Assembly (NCBI GenBank): GCA_036897485.1
Contig: JAYMTF010000674.1
Coordinates: 1-31,862 of the forward strand
Length of the DNA: 31,862 bases
From: Pelargonium nanum
Taxonomy: Eukaryota; Streptophyta; Magnoliopsida; Geraniales; Geraniaceae
Reading direction: 5' to 3'
A model generated the notes under the pieces. That model ran no database searches. It worked only from the letters and a program-made list of their open reading frames with translations, and was not told the origin of the DNA. Each line of letters opens with the position of its first letter. Position 1 is the first letter of the stretch. The position numbers and the translations under genes were made by a program. Below are positions 11,401 through 22,835 of this stretch, one piece after another.

Positions 11401-12577
11401 TGAAATTCTTATTTCTTAATTTTCTCTTTCTTTTTCAATTTGTGAGATTAATTTAGGTGTAAAAATGTTTTTCGGTACAGTACAGGTATTCAAAATTTGG
11501 GCCGGATATTTGGTATTCCTTCCGACTCGGTTTAAATATAATCCGGTCCCAGTTTTTAAATTTAAATTTTGTCCAATTGTTTACTTAAAAAATGTAATTT
11601 TAAATTATATTTATAAAAAAAATTACTTTAGCCAATTTCTTCTTCTTCCCATTTCACCTGATCCATCATCCATGTATACTTCAAAGAGTTAAATAGTGAT
11701 CACCAAAAAAAAAGAGTTAAAAAGTTTTGTCTCTTTTTGTACTAGTTTTTTTTGGGTTTAATTCTTAATTAAAGTATTGCACGGTTTGAGTCCTTTGGCT
11801 CGGAGCTTTCAATAGTGGTGGGGCGGCCCGAGTTCGGTGGAGCTTCGATGGCAGTGTTCAGAGATGTAGTGAGCAGAGGATAAGCATTTGTATATTTTTA
11901 TTAGTCTAGGTTAAACCACCACGTGTGCATATATAGAGAGTGTATAAGAAACCTCAATTATTATAAATTGGCTGAAATTCTCAGCCATGAGACAAACGAA
12001 ATAGATCCGGGCGATAAAATCATGATCAATGAGGTGATGTCACGTCACCGATTAACACTCATACCCGGCCCAATGAATTTGCAGGCGCTCTGCTCGGATC
12101 CATTTCGTTTGTCCAAGCTGAGAGTCTCAGCCAATTTATAATGGATGATATTCATGATACTCCATATATATATACACTTTTTTATCTCACATCCATGAAT
12201 GGAGGTTGCTACAAGTCTCACCCACAGCTCAAGCATATATGAAATGATGAAAATGCATTCCAAATGATCGAATTTGGGAAGTGTATTTTTACAAGTAAAA
12301 GGCAGAAACACTTCTACTTCCTCTTTTCTTTTTTCAATAAGCAACACACTTCCAACATTTTAGAGCCACAGAGCCAATATCAGTCACCAGATAGTTTACA
12401 GTTTTACCTCCATTGAGCCTCACAACAATATCACCATGCAGATCCCCCTCTTTCCAGCAAGTCACAAGGATTTCTTGGATTCGCATCCTCGGGTGATGAC
12501 CTGACCAGAGTTGGAAGAATGCAGAACTGTGGCTTCTTTCTCGAGTGAAGTTTTTAACAAATAAATGGACGATCTGA
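11341..12577. other. Spacer between the At3g12590-like gene and the ACR-type gene
   Basis: The region is AT-rich with no supported gene. It contains the probable promoter of the left gene, an unassigned AT-rich stretch (11400-11900) with a palindromic CACGTG G-box at about 11931-11936, the inverted-repeat MITE at 11960-12142, and the probable 3' untranslated region of the ACR-type gene (up to 12577). Short open frames over the MITE are by-products of its inverted arms. Confidence 0.6.
11960..12142. mobile_element. MITE-like element with inverted arms of about 48 bp
   Basis: The left arm begins ATTATAAATTGGCTGA and runs through CAGCC, ACAAACGAAAT and GATCCG to about 12009. The right arm (12095-12142) is its reverse complement with a few mismatches, ending CAGCCAATTTATAAT. 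The arms flank a core of about 85 bp, so RNA from either strand could fold into a long hairpin. I could not assign a clean target-site duplication, so the superfamily is left open. Arm similarity suggests a moderately recent insertion. Confidence 0.7.
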
Positions 12578-15500
12578 TCACCATCCCATCAACATTCTCG
12601 TAACTGTGTTCACAATCTGGTTCCTAACTTTACTGCTTTCCAGCGGGGATTCGTGACTCTCATCCAAAAGAAATCTGTAGACTTCCCACTGTCGATCAGA
12701 TGTTGAGTGCCTCCCTATTTCGGCCTACAGAACAATAAATGTGGTTACATGGGCAAATACAGCAGAGCACATGTTATAGATCACGAAGAAATTCAGATAC
12801 TAAGTTCTTACCAGGAAAATCCGTATTCCTAATACTTTTAAAGCTAAAGTAACGTCATGGAAAACACGGGGCCTTCCTTTTCCAGATAGCTCAACTGGAT
12901 TGGCAACCAGGAGTTCAGTATCTGGGCCACGGTTGGCAATTATTAGTCGCAATGGGTGAAGTATCTCCTCCTTCAAACGAGAAACCAAAGTGGCCAGATA
13001 ATCGGGATCTACTATCTTTTTCCCATCTGTTTTCTGGATGAACAAGTCAATGTTCCGGTAGCCCTTCACACTTGGAGAGAATCTGCCATGAGCGATCTAC
13101 AAGAGCACAACACCAAAATCACATTTTGGTAAACTACTGACCTGGTAGCATTTGGTACGGACCCCCCATGCATGATGATGAGGAAGATAAGAAAGAATGA
13201 AGTTATAAATAGAGCTGGCAACTATCCAGTCCAGCTTAACATGTAGTATCCATAACATGAATATACTTAACCACACAAGTACACAATTAGAGAGAAAAGC
13301 ATTTAATTGTACACAAGTGGTCCATTAGAAACTTATTAGGTAAGCAACAAAATTAGTATAGCAGAGCCATTTAGTACTCCCTCCATGCTAAAATGAGTGT
13401 TGTGTTTCTCTTGCATTTCCCCCCAAAATATGAGTGTCCTCTTTCCCTTTAGGAAGTTAGTTATGTGTGAATTACCAACATTATTCCTATAATAAGTTAG
13501 TATCCCTTCTATTTGTTATGACACATGTCCACAGGGTTACAAGAGGAAATGTACAACACTAACTAACTTCTAAATTTTTCTCAAATTTGAAACCAAGACA
13601 CTCATTTTGAGACAGGAGTATCATAGACAGTTAAAAGACAACGGGTGAAACAGTCCAGCAAAAAGTTAGACCAACAACTATGCAGGACACAAGTGTAAGG
13701 AAGGGTGACAGTTAACTATATAAAATAATAAAACAGAGTAATTATTGGACCTGTAGAGTCTGATTAGGGCCAGCTCATTATGCACCTACGCGAAATTAGT
13801 CGGGGAAATTCTAATTTTTCCTCTTTAAGTATTTCTCTTGTAATCGTATAACTACTCTGAAATCAATAAGAAACTAGTGTGGCCATGGACATAGGCAATG
13901 CTGAACCATGGAAATCCCTGTGTTGATTTTTGTATCAGTTTTTTTTTTTCTTTCTTTTTTTCTATGGTAAATTGCTAGAACTTTGTAAAGTACCTGAATA
14001 TTGCAGTCCTTTGACGTCCTCATAATATCATAGAATAGGCCCTTCTGGTCAGCACATTGTATATGAAGTAAAGTGTGAGCTTGGCTCAGAGAATTATCCA
14101 CTGTCACAGTGGCCTTTTTCTTTAGCGATGTTGTGTCAATCCTGGGAGCTTGCGTACAGTCTCCCTTGTCTGATAATTCAGAGCCAAACAATTCTTCAGC
14201 AATTGCAGGCGGAAGTGAGGAGAATGCTTGAAGACTTTCATATTCCGGCCCTGGCAACTGAAGCTCACAGTTGATACAGTAGTCTCCTAAGGACGCATTT
14301 AAATATTCACATGTCTCATCTCGCCTCTTTTTCGTGTGTAACAACTCCCTGAAATGATACAGTACCAAAGGTCATGCCTTGAAACTTCAACATGTTAAAA
14401 GTCAAGAGAGACAGTACACAGGCAGAGAGGTTCATAAATATAATGAAAGTAAAATGGCAACTATTTCTCAAACAACTTACATAGCATGCATCGAATATGT
14501 ATTCAGTTGCTACCTACGGCAATACAAGGATGTTGTGTCAATTGCAGCCAATTTGCATGTTATGGCTAAATTATAAAATTGTGACCTCACTACATTTGTT
14601 GTTTTAAAATTTGATTCACACTCTGATACTGAAAATCTTCTATTATTGATCATATACTTCAGCCTCCAGTTTGATTTAGGTAGAGGAACCAGAAAGTAAA
14701 AGGATTATTTTCAGTCTCTTGGGAAAGAAACTCTACCAAAATTATGATCTCAAATACGAAAGTTAGAAGCATCCTGGATCTAATATTGTCACCAATCCTC
14801 GGCAGCACTATGACTAACCATGTCCATGCTAAAGTAACAAGACCAAACAATCTTGAATGACACTTGCAATGCACCGAATCATAAGAGGAGAAGATAAAGC
14901 AGAAACCAAAGAGCTAAAAAGTAAAATTAGTCAATTACTACTACTATAAGTACAACTATCAAAGAACCAGGGAGATGGTGAGACACACATTAACCCAGGG
15001 TAAGCACCAGGAAGCAGGGCAAGGCGTTTGGCAATAGAGAAGTACTTGGCTTCCTATGATACTTGCAAAGGTTCCAACAATACTTTTTTCCCCTTTATGT
15101 GGAACTAGGAATCTATACCAGATAATTTAGTATCATTCTAAGAGCTCGTTGCCTACTGAGTGATGAAAAAAAGGATTTTGGATAAAGTCCTGATACAAAT
15201 TTATCAACCTCGGAAAGTCATTGCTTCATTCCATTTTAATGACATTTACATTGACACGGAGAAAATAGAAGGGAGAAGAAAGATTGACAGCCTTTCTAGG
15301 TGGATAGCCTCATAAGAGATTAGACAACATCAAGAAGGAATTTTAGAATTCATACATCAACTTCATTGGTGATAAAGAGGAACCTAAATAGATAATATCA
15401 TAAACAAGCATCTCAAAGCCTTACATGCCATCTGAGATGAAGAAAAGATCCAAGACTCTTCCATCCGGAGTCGTCATTACTTTTACTTTTTGAATTGTGT

Positions 15501-16890
15501 ATTCAAGCTCGCAGAGGATTTTAGTAACATCTACATAACAAGCATAATCATTTCAGGTAAATTCACCAAAAAAATGACAGTAGAGAAACAAATGGAGACA
15601 GTTGTACTTACCATGTAATAATTCTTTTCGGTCAACACAACAAAGTTTTAACAGGTATATTGAAGAAGCCGAGGACCCATTTGATTGCTGATTGTAGTAA
15701 TACGAGAACAAGCAAGATGGGCATGCTGCTAGAAGTCTATTTTTGAAGCTTTCCCAATCAAGCCTAACAGTGCTGGGATGTGGAATGACCCAAAGTACAA
15801 TGTAACACCATCTTCCATCAGTAGAAAAATCTACATACAGAAATGATTTAAGTTAATAATGCTCGATATGAAACTCATTAAAAAGCATATCCCTAGAAAA
15901 CCAAAGAGGCACAAAAGGTCTATAATTGTGTTAACTAAGAGTAAGCGGGATTCAGGGACCGCTTAGTTTTGTAGGTGAAAAATATTGCATGTAAACAAGA
16001 AATAGCTATTTATTGAATTTTGCCAATTCTTTCATGAGGGGGGTTGTTTTATGGGCAGAGAGCTTCAAAAGCAATAATCATAACAATATGAGAAGGATGA
16101 TTGATTATGGACATGCTTACCACCAGCAGCGTCAAACAAGAAGGTTAATGATAGTGGAAAGAAGGAAAACCAGTTATAATTTGTATGTTCATTGAAAGAT
16201 TGAGCTTATGAGGGTGCGGTAAAAGAGTATAGTAGCACAAGTAATGGAAGTTTTGGTGCATATACTCAAGGTGTGATATTGGCATATCATTCAAGAAATT
16301 AAACTAGTATAATTTAGAATTAACAAAATCAATCATTTTCCTAGTTGCCAACTCTTAGCAGAAGAATTTTACAGATTTTAGCTCAACAAAGCAAGGAAAG
16401 CTTGAAAAAAAATGCAGTTTACAAATTCTAAGCAGCAAAAGCTACTCAATCATTCAATGAGGTATCACTATTCACTAAACCACTTTCAGCCTAACTGTAG
16501 ATATAAAAAAAAATATTTATCTGCTTGACTAAAAATAATTGAATTTTCAAAGGAAAATGATAAAACTAAATGAAATATTCTGCAAGAACAATGACAAAAC
16601 CAAAACCATCTGCCTCCAAATCAAGTAGGTTAGGTTAAGGTCCTAAAATTTCTGGTCTTTATCAATCAAGTAAACAAAAAATTCAAGAACAAAAGAACAA
16701 ATAAAATACGCATGTCTAGAGAGAGAGAGATCGAACCAGCTCGAGTAATGCAGAGGCCGAACTCGAGAACTATTCTACAGAGGTCGGAGCCAAGCCCAGC
16801 CTTGTCGGGACAATTCACGGTGACCATGGTGGGCTCGCTGGGACTCTTGCCGTGCTGAAGCAAAACGACGTCGTCACTGGGAATGCCCAT
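12578..16890 (-). CDS. ACR9: ACT domain repeat protein, ACR9/ACR10 type, complete
   Basis: Six coding exons: 16737-16890, 15612-15830, 15425-15530, 13994-14348, 12812-13096 and 12578-12724. They total 1266 nt, encode 421 residues and end at TGA (12578-12580), with every junction GT-AG and in phase. The protein starts MGIPSDDVVLLQHGKSPSEP. Four ACT modules can be seen: about residues 20-90 (TVNCPDKAGLGSDLCRIV, TDGRWCYIVLWV), 109-180 (LLKLCCVDRKELLHDVTKIL, TTPDGRVLDLFF), 250-330 (HTLLHIQCADQKGLFYDIMR) and 343-415 (FHDVTLALKVLGIRIFLAEI). It ends RMLMGW. ACR proteins have ACT folds but no enzyme domain and are thought to be amino-acid-sensing regulators; a ligand cannot be inferred here. Length and sequence fit the ACR9/ACR10 branch. 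ACR9 is my preferred name, but ACR10 is not excluded. The 3' end faces the left gene's promoter. Confidence 0.93.
13377..13618. mobile_element. Stowaway-type MITE in intron 4 of the ACR-type gene
   Basis: The 242-bp element is flanked by TA on both sides (13375-13376 and 13619-13620). It begins CTCCCTCCATGCTAAAATGA and ends with the inverted counterpart CTCATTTTGAGACAGGAG. TA duplication and CTCCCTCC-type tips are the signature of Stowaway (Tc1/mariner) MITEs. It has no coding capacity and lies wholly within the intron (13097-13993). Confidence 0.85.
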
Positions 16891-17360
16891 TCCCTTCAGA
16901 GATCGGAAACTTCACCCAAATCTTGTCACCTTCTTGAATCAATGCCCGATTCCGGTGCCGGAAATTATGGCATCGAAGATTCTCCGGCGAGGTCTGCTTT
17001 TAGGGTCTGATACATTGGCGGATTAAAATAGAGGGACTATTTATTTATTTAATTATTTAAATTATTGTTTGTGCTGGATACTTTTGTGCGGTGGTCTGTT
17101 GAGGAGGGCCCACATCCTCGTTATGGCCACGTCAGCGTCACTATGTGGGGACAGGTACGCCAAATAGGCATGTTTCAGAAAAGACACGAAGGTCGCGGAG
17201 ACTAGCTGGGATTACGCGCGTATGACCGATGTACACTTCACGCACCAACCTAATTCTTGGTATTGTATGGGCTAAGATTCTGTCTGGATTCCATGTTCAA
17301 TTCACAATAAAAATATTTAATGAAATATTTTTATTTTGACAACTAATTCAATATTATTAT
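16891..17360 (-). promoter_or_regulatory. Upstream region of the ACR-type gene
   Basis: This stretch contains the probable leader and promoter of the ACR-type gene. A GCCACGTCAGC word (17126-17136) contains the ACGT core plus TGACG on the minus strand, a possible bZIP-binding site. An AT-rich 13-bp hairpin (arms 17306-17318 and 17323-17335, loop of 4) lies further upstream. No TATA box could be assigned confidently. Confidence 0.3.
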
Positions 17361-17389
17361 CTACACTTGATCTTAGCCAAAAGGCCGAG
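17361..17389 (-). pseudogene. U2 snRNA 5'-end fragment
   Basis: On the minus strand CTCGGCCTTTTGGCTAAGAT, followed by CAAGTGTAG, matches about nucleotides 9-37 of plant U2 snRNA without a visible mismatch. The match stops on both sides: the AUACCUUU cap end is missing, and the branch-site-pairing GUAGUA is cut after GTAG and followed by unrelated AT-rich sequence. The plant U2 promoter element (RTCCCACATCG) is not seen upstream. It is therefore a truncated, non-functional copy. Confidence 0.85.
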
Positions 17390-18679
17390 GGTGCTCTATT
17401 TATGCATGAGAATAAGTGCGGGTTGAGTGGTTAGAGACAGCTCGGGTCGTGTTTGGGGTGGAGGGTGAGTTTGTTGGGACGGGTGCGGGACTATCGGGGA
17501 GGTGGAAGCAGTTACAGTTAGGGAGGCGGTCGCTTGACTATTCGAATGGGACCAAGTTATTGTTGTGCCTGATTCGTACGTACCTCGTCATCAACGCAAT
17601 TCAGGTTGAAGGAGGACTTTCAGTGTTTTTAGTATAATCATTAGTGGTCATTGTGCCTCAGTTTAATAATATAATTTTTTTTTTGTGGATAGGTATGCGA
17701 ACTGGGTGGTCACACATTAGGTAGGTCTTCAAGTTCTTTATCATACAATGTATGATGGATTGGTCTTCAATCTTCTGAGTTTATAACTCTTCTTTTAGAG
17801 GACAACTTAGCTTAATAAATTTATAGTTTCGATAATAAAATATTCATATTATTATCTTGGAATTGATATTATAGTGTCAATCAAATATGATAATATGTCA
17901 ATTGATTCATACAATGTACAATTTGAGGATTATACATGCAAAATGAATATTTTTAGTTACAAAATCAAATAATTATATAAATAAACTTATTTTAATATGG
18001 GTTATAATTGATGGTATACAAGTTATAAGTAAATATGATGAACATCAAGTCGACATATGTATTTGTATGACAACTCTTCGCGAATGTTAAACGAAAACAA
18101 GTCAATGAACAAGTTCAAAAACAACCCAGTTCAACTTTGGACGCTACAACGTCAACACCCACCTGAAAACCTCGAAACATGTTTAATCGGTCTCACATTA
18201 AGGAATCTTAAGGCGGGCCAAGACGTTGTAAGTCGAAATTACAAATGGTTGTTCATACCCATCGTTTGAAAAAATCATAAAGGTCAAACCGTCTCTACTA
18301 CTCTAATATAAAAAACATAATGATTTATAAAATTTATATTCACGTGTACCATATACTTCAAGAGTCTATGATCTCAAAAAATACTGGTGTCGACATATTG
18401 GTGTGATTGGACATTAATGAATACAAACACAAAACAGACAATGTGAAGTCACACAAAATAAGATTGGTGTATTATAGCTATTAATAAAGTGCAAAAGGAT
18501 TGGAGTTTAGTCTCATACGGCAGAGATGAGACCTAAGTTAGGTTGCCCCATTTGGTATTTTCTATTGGTTGATTGGGAGAGTATTGGTATTTTTGTAGTT
18601 GGATTTTCTAAGAGTAAAGTTATAATTTCAAATATTCTACAAAATTATTTGGGCATGTTATACAAAAATTATACATAAT

Positions 18680-18900
18680 AAAAGTAGATGAAAAGACCAT
18701 ATGATTAGGGATTTGTTCGCGGATAGAGATCAGACTGGTTCCCCTGCTACTTATGTCAAGGTCATGTACGTGTTCTTTAATTCGTTTGAGGTCTTCCCTC
18801 AATTGAACGACCACATGATTGTTCTCGCTAATTTGACTATTCTTGGGAGTCCCCTGTCCTTTTGTGCGGGGCGGGCGAAACTATTTCCTACCATTTCTAT
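18680..18900 (-). other. Coding-like stretch of unknown origin
   Basis: The minus strand reads in a protein-like way (VVVQLREDLKRIKEHVHDLD, followed by ISSRGTSLISIREQIPNHM) between short non-coding flanks. The charged heptad-like pattern could be a short coiled coil. No family was recognised and no start or splice sites are evident. It may be debris of a mobile element or of a host gene. Confidence 0.25.
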
Positions 18901-19356
18901 CAATTGTTGACGTGACAACAAAAAGTACGTAGATGTGATATTGATCAAAAACTCATATGAAGTCCGTTATTGATGTAAAAAGATATAGTTATAATACTGA
19001 TGACTCAAATTAAATCACATGTTCTAGAATATGTATTCATATTAGTTACATGATATTTTAAAATTTTGAACATTAAAAAGATGCACTTTCGTAGAAATAG
19101 CCCATTGTTTTGCATATATAATACTCCGTATTTGCTACTGGCAAGACAAATTACTCAATCATTTGAGGTTTTTTAATTATATTAGTGATATGTTTAATTG
19201 GAGTGGCTTTGTTGTTCTTTTACTTTTGTCCTCTACCATATTGTCCACTTTTGCCTTTGCTTCAAAATATTGCCAATAATTTAGCTTCGCAAGCTTTATA
19301 GAGACAGACATGCAAATATGAAAAATGAACTATCAGAAAGCAAAGTTTCAATGTAA

Positions 19357-19411
19357 AATAACTCAAGTAGCTTTTTTTTTAAAATCCATATTGTAGGCTA
19401 CTTGAGTTATT
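19357..19411. repeat. Perfect 15-bp inverted repeat with 25-nt spacer
   Basis: The arm AATAACTCAAGTAGC (19357-19371) is followed by a T- and A-rich spacer and by GCTACTTGAGTTATT (19397-19411), its exact reverse complement. It could be a MITE tip pair or form a hairpin in RNA. Nothing nearby suggests a gene that uses it. Confidence 0.8.
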
Positions 19412-19975
19412 ATTCAACATATTAAACTCAAACACTTGATTATTGCTGACAAATAATCTATAGAATGTTTTGAAATAAATTAATTAAAAAAAATTGAATG
19501 CCATCATTCTTACACTAGATATGATCAATAATTAATAGTATAATTGAAACAATTATTTGAGTTTTTTATGGTTGAACTATGAATTATAATAAGAATATGA
19601 TAATTCATAAAATACCCATTCAAAATCTATATATAAAAAAAAAACATACCATTTATACATTTAAAAAAGAATGAATCTATGTGCTAAAAAAATTATAAAC
19701 ACCATACTTACAAAGATATAAAATTTATGGAACTTTGATGTATATAATAGTAATAACTTAAGCCAACTATCATTATTGGTAGTAGCAGAGAAAATAAAAA
19801 GTCAATTAAACTCTTATGAGCTAAGAGTTAACCAAGCTAATAAGAAAATGTCATTTCACAAGTTAATATTTATATCATTTTTAATGAATTTATGGACGCA
19901 GAGCACCCGTTTAAATCTATCTTTGCTGAGTTTCAACCATTACAATTATTAAGATAGATGGCACTATGTGCTCTC

Positions 19976-19976
<1 letters not shown>

Positions 19977-20009
<33 letters not shown>
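19977..20009. repeat. (ATT)11 microsatellite
   Basis: Eleven uninterrupted ATT units, likely to vary in length between individuals. No functional context is visible. Confidence 0.95.
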
Positions 20010-20999
20010 CTAACAAAGACTTTCATCATCTCAACTACCCAACAAGAGCAGTGTCCCCATTGAAGGCACAGCCATAACAAAAACATCATAATCACCATGC
20101 ATGCACATAAAGCCATACCTTCCTCCAATTCGAAGGACACCACACCCACCATTAACTTGCAAATTGCAAAAAACAAAGACATCATAACCACCATTTATTA
20201 TTATTATTTTTTAGTGAATTATTGCAAATATTGGAACACTCACAATTGCATGAATTGTAGTGGAGATGACTGTATTGTTTGGAAGTATTTGTCTAATCTT
20301 TCTAAAATCTCAACAACACCTCTTTTGGCTCTTGAAAACAAGGATCCAACAGTTATGGAATTTGATACGGAAATGCATAACTTGATAATCTACCATGTTC
20401 GTGGCCTTTAAAGCAATAACACTTTAACACGACAACATTAATTTTTTTTTTTTTGTCTTCAATTGATATACTCTCTATGTCATAATTTTCTTATAGTTTT
20501 GTTGACGTGACAGTCAATGTGCTAGTCACGTGTCTCCTTCAGTCGACTATCTCAACCCCACAACTTTTAAATACCTCGTAAACTAAATGTGTACAACTCT
20601 TAATGTCATATGAGAACATAATTTTAGGACATCTCTTTGAGCGTATGTACTATTGTTTCTTCTTTGAAAACTAATATATGAGTATTTTTTTGCTGAAAAA
20701 AAAAACTTTGGGACATCTCTGTCAGACGACAAACCTCCCGCATCCACCTTTGCCTCTTAAGCATAATGACAAGGATGAAGGAGTGGAAAACGACCATCGG
20801 TGTGCTATTTGAAGAAGCCGGCGCTCTCAACTCTCCACACTAACCCTCAAAGGGTTTAGTCTCGTGCCACGGTCGTCCCACTTGCTTTGACAATCTTGCT
20901 TGGCATGAAAAGCGTCATTATGAGCTAGTCTACTCTTGCAATTTCCATGAAAATGAAGAGCGTATGATATTCTAACTACATATGAGTGTAATCGAGTCG

Positions 21000-21240
21000 A
21001 ATCAAGATTAAAATTGTCAAGACTTGGCTCGACACTTTTGTACTTGGCTCAAGCTCAAACGAGCTTATAAATTAGAGCTCGAGCTCGACTCGTTTATTAA
21101 ATGAGCCTAGACCTAGGCTCGAGTTCGACTCGAGCTCGATTATAACGAGCTTGAATAGAATATCTAGCACCTTGAGCTCGATTATAACGAGCTTGAATCA
21201 AATATTTAGCACGTCGAGTTTGAGTGGCTCGTTAACACCC
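21000..21240. repeat. GAGCTCGAG-rich repeat with a 42-bp tandem duplication
   Basis: The block is full of GAGCTCGA, CTCGAGCT and ACGAGCTT words in both orientations, a pattern common in a widespread class of plant dispersed repeats. Within it, 21132-21173 and 21174-21215 are adjacent near-identical 42-bp units (GAGCTCGATTATAACGAGCT...). No coding capacity is seen, and the class cannot be fixed by eye. Confidence 0.6.
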
Positions 21241-21360
21241 CTAAATCTAAGTTCAAGTGCTTTTGCCTCCCCTCTATCAAGTGTTTTCAAATGCCATATT
21301 TGAAACATCGGGCGCCTCCCTCAGTACCAAGAAGCGAAAGTAGAGGAAAAGAAACTGAAG

Positions 21361-21960
21361 ATGACCATGCTAGAGCTGCACGCGGGAAAACTTGAGTGCC
21401 AAAATTTTTGCATGAATATCTCAAGGGTTAAATTTCATCTTACAGCCTTTTTTTATATCGACATGATCTTCCAAGGAATGAAGGGCACCCTCGCGAAAAT
21501 ATACACACATTTGCCTCTCCCCAAGGCATGGAAAATTCGGGCATTCCAAAGAAAGCATTCCACACTACGACCTTCCAAGAGACTGGACAAGGTCACCACC
21601 AAAGCCTCTCCCCTCTAGACTCATTGACGTCTATGTCTATTAAACTATAGAAAGTCCGCGAAATGTAAAAGAAGTTGAAACTAACCACCTTACTATAGAG
21701 AAAGTGCTCTCCCACTGAGGTATATCACAATGTTGATAAAGTACAAGAGTTGAAGGAAGCAATAAGGGGTGAATTGAAACTACTTAAAGATCAAGCCACC
21801 AACCTAGTTGTGATGGATATGCCGATAGCTCTAGCAACCCAATCAACCTAGTTGTGATGGATATGCCTATAGCTCTAGCAACCCATTCGGTGTTGATTTG
21901 CATAATGTTATTGTTGACTTGATGTTTCACCACCCAAAATCCTACCTATGACAGGCTCTC
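21361..21960 (+). pseudogene. Decayed coding-like sequence with a 44-bp tandem duplication
   Basis: An 85-codon frame (21361-21618) is followed after a short gap by a coding-like run (VDKVQELKEAIRGELKLLKD, then QATNLVVMDMPIALATQ). Units 21801-21844 and 21845-21888 are a 44-bp tandem duplication of that second part, differing at very few bases. The parent family is not recognised. The broken frames and lack of splice sites argue against a working gene. It could come from a host gene or from a mobile element. Confidence 0.3.
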
Positions 21961-22439
21961 AAACACATTAGAGTTTGTGACAAGTTTAATGTTGGGAATG
22001 CTAATCAGACTACCAACTACGATAAAGTCATCTTCTACAAGTCTTTCGCACACTTTGAAAGGAATGCCTCAAGTTTGGTATCACAGTATATCTACTGCTA
22101 GAGTCTAAACAAGACAAATCATCACTCCAAAGTGATATGGAAGAATTTCATTTTTGAGTTCCTAACAATATTCTATTTAGAAACAATCGGCCAGTTACAC
22201 TACACTCAAAATGAAATTTACACTAGTAATCAATTTCCCAAATGTTTCAATATCAAAAGAGTTCAGTGCCAATTCAATAGAATAATTCATATTCATCCCA
22301 AATACTCAACTTTGAATCTACAGAAAAGAGAGTGGGAAATTTGAGCGTCTCCATTAAAAATCAAATCAGCAATCGCCATCTACAATCCACACTCAAAATC
22401 TCACAAACCCAGAAAATCAAAATCAAACCAAAACCATAC

Positions 22440-22778
<339 letters not shown>

Positions 22779-22828
22779 TCAGATACTGTTGTGTATTGTT
22801 GGTGGGGAACAGGAAGGTGAGGCTGGGC

Positions 22829-22835
22829 TTTTATA
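22829..22835 (-). promoter_or_regulatory. TATA box of histone H4
   Basis: TATAAAA on the minus strand, in the context CTACTATAAAAGCCCAGC, lies about 80 bp upstream of the H4 start codon. That leaves room for a leader of about 50 nt, typical for plant H4 genes. Confidence 0.75.

Larger units (their letters stand above)
17390..22439. other. Gene-poor spacer between the ACR-type gene and histone H4
   Basis: No intact gene is supported here. The stretch is AT-rich except for about 17410-17600, which is unusually G+C-rich for the neighbourhood and codes for nothing I recognise. It contains a hairpin (19357-19411), an (ATT)n tract (19977-20009), coding-like debris (18680-18900 minus, 21361-21960 plus), a GAGCTCGAG-rich repeat (21000-21240) and a 44-bp tandem duplication (21801-21888). 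The last few hundred bases should include the 3' end of the H4 transcript. Confidence 0.6.

Noticed and set aside
17361-17389. A working U2 snRNA gene
   Set aside because: Only nucleotides of about 9-37 are present, the branch-site-pairing region is cut, and no snRNA promoter element is visible.
17416-17637. 73-codon plus-strand frame in the G+C-rich patch
   Set aside because: No recognisable protein, no leader or splice sites, and composition alone can keep the frame open.
21132-21215. CRISPR-like array
   Set aside because: There are only two directly adjacent units with no spacers, in a plant nuclear region; this is a simple tandem duplication.
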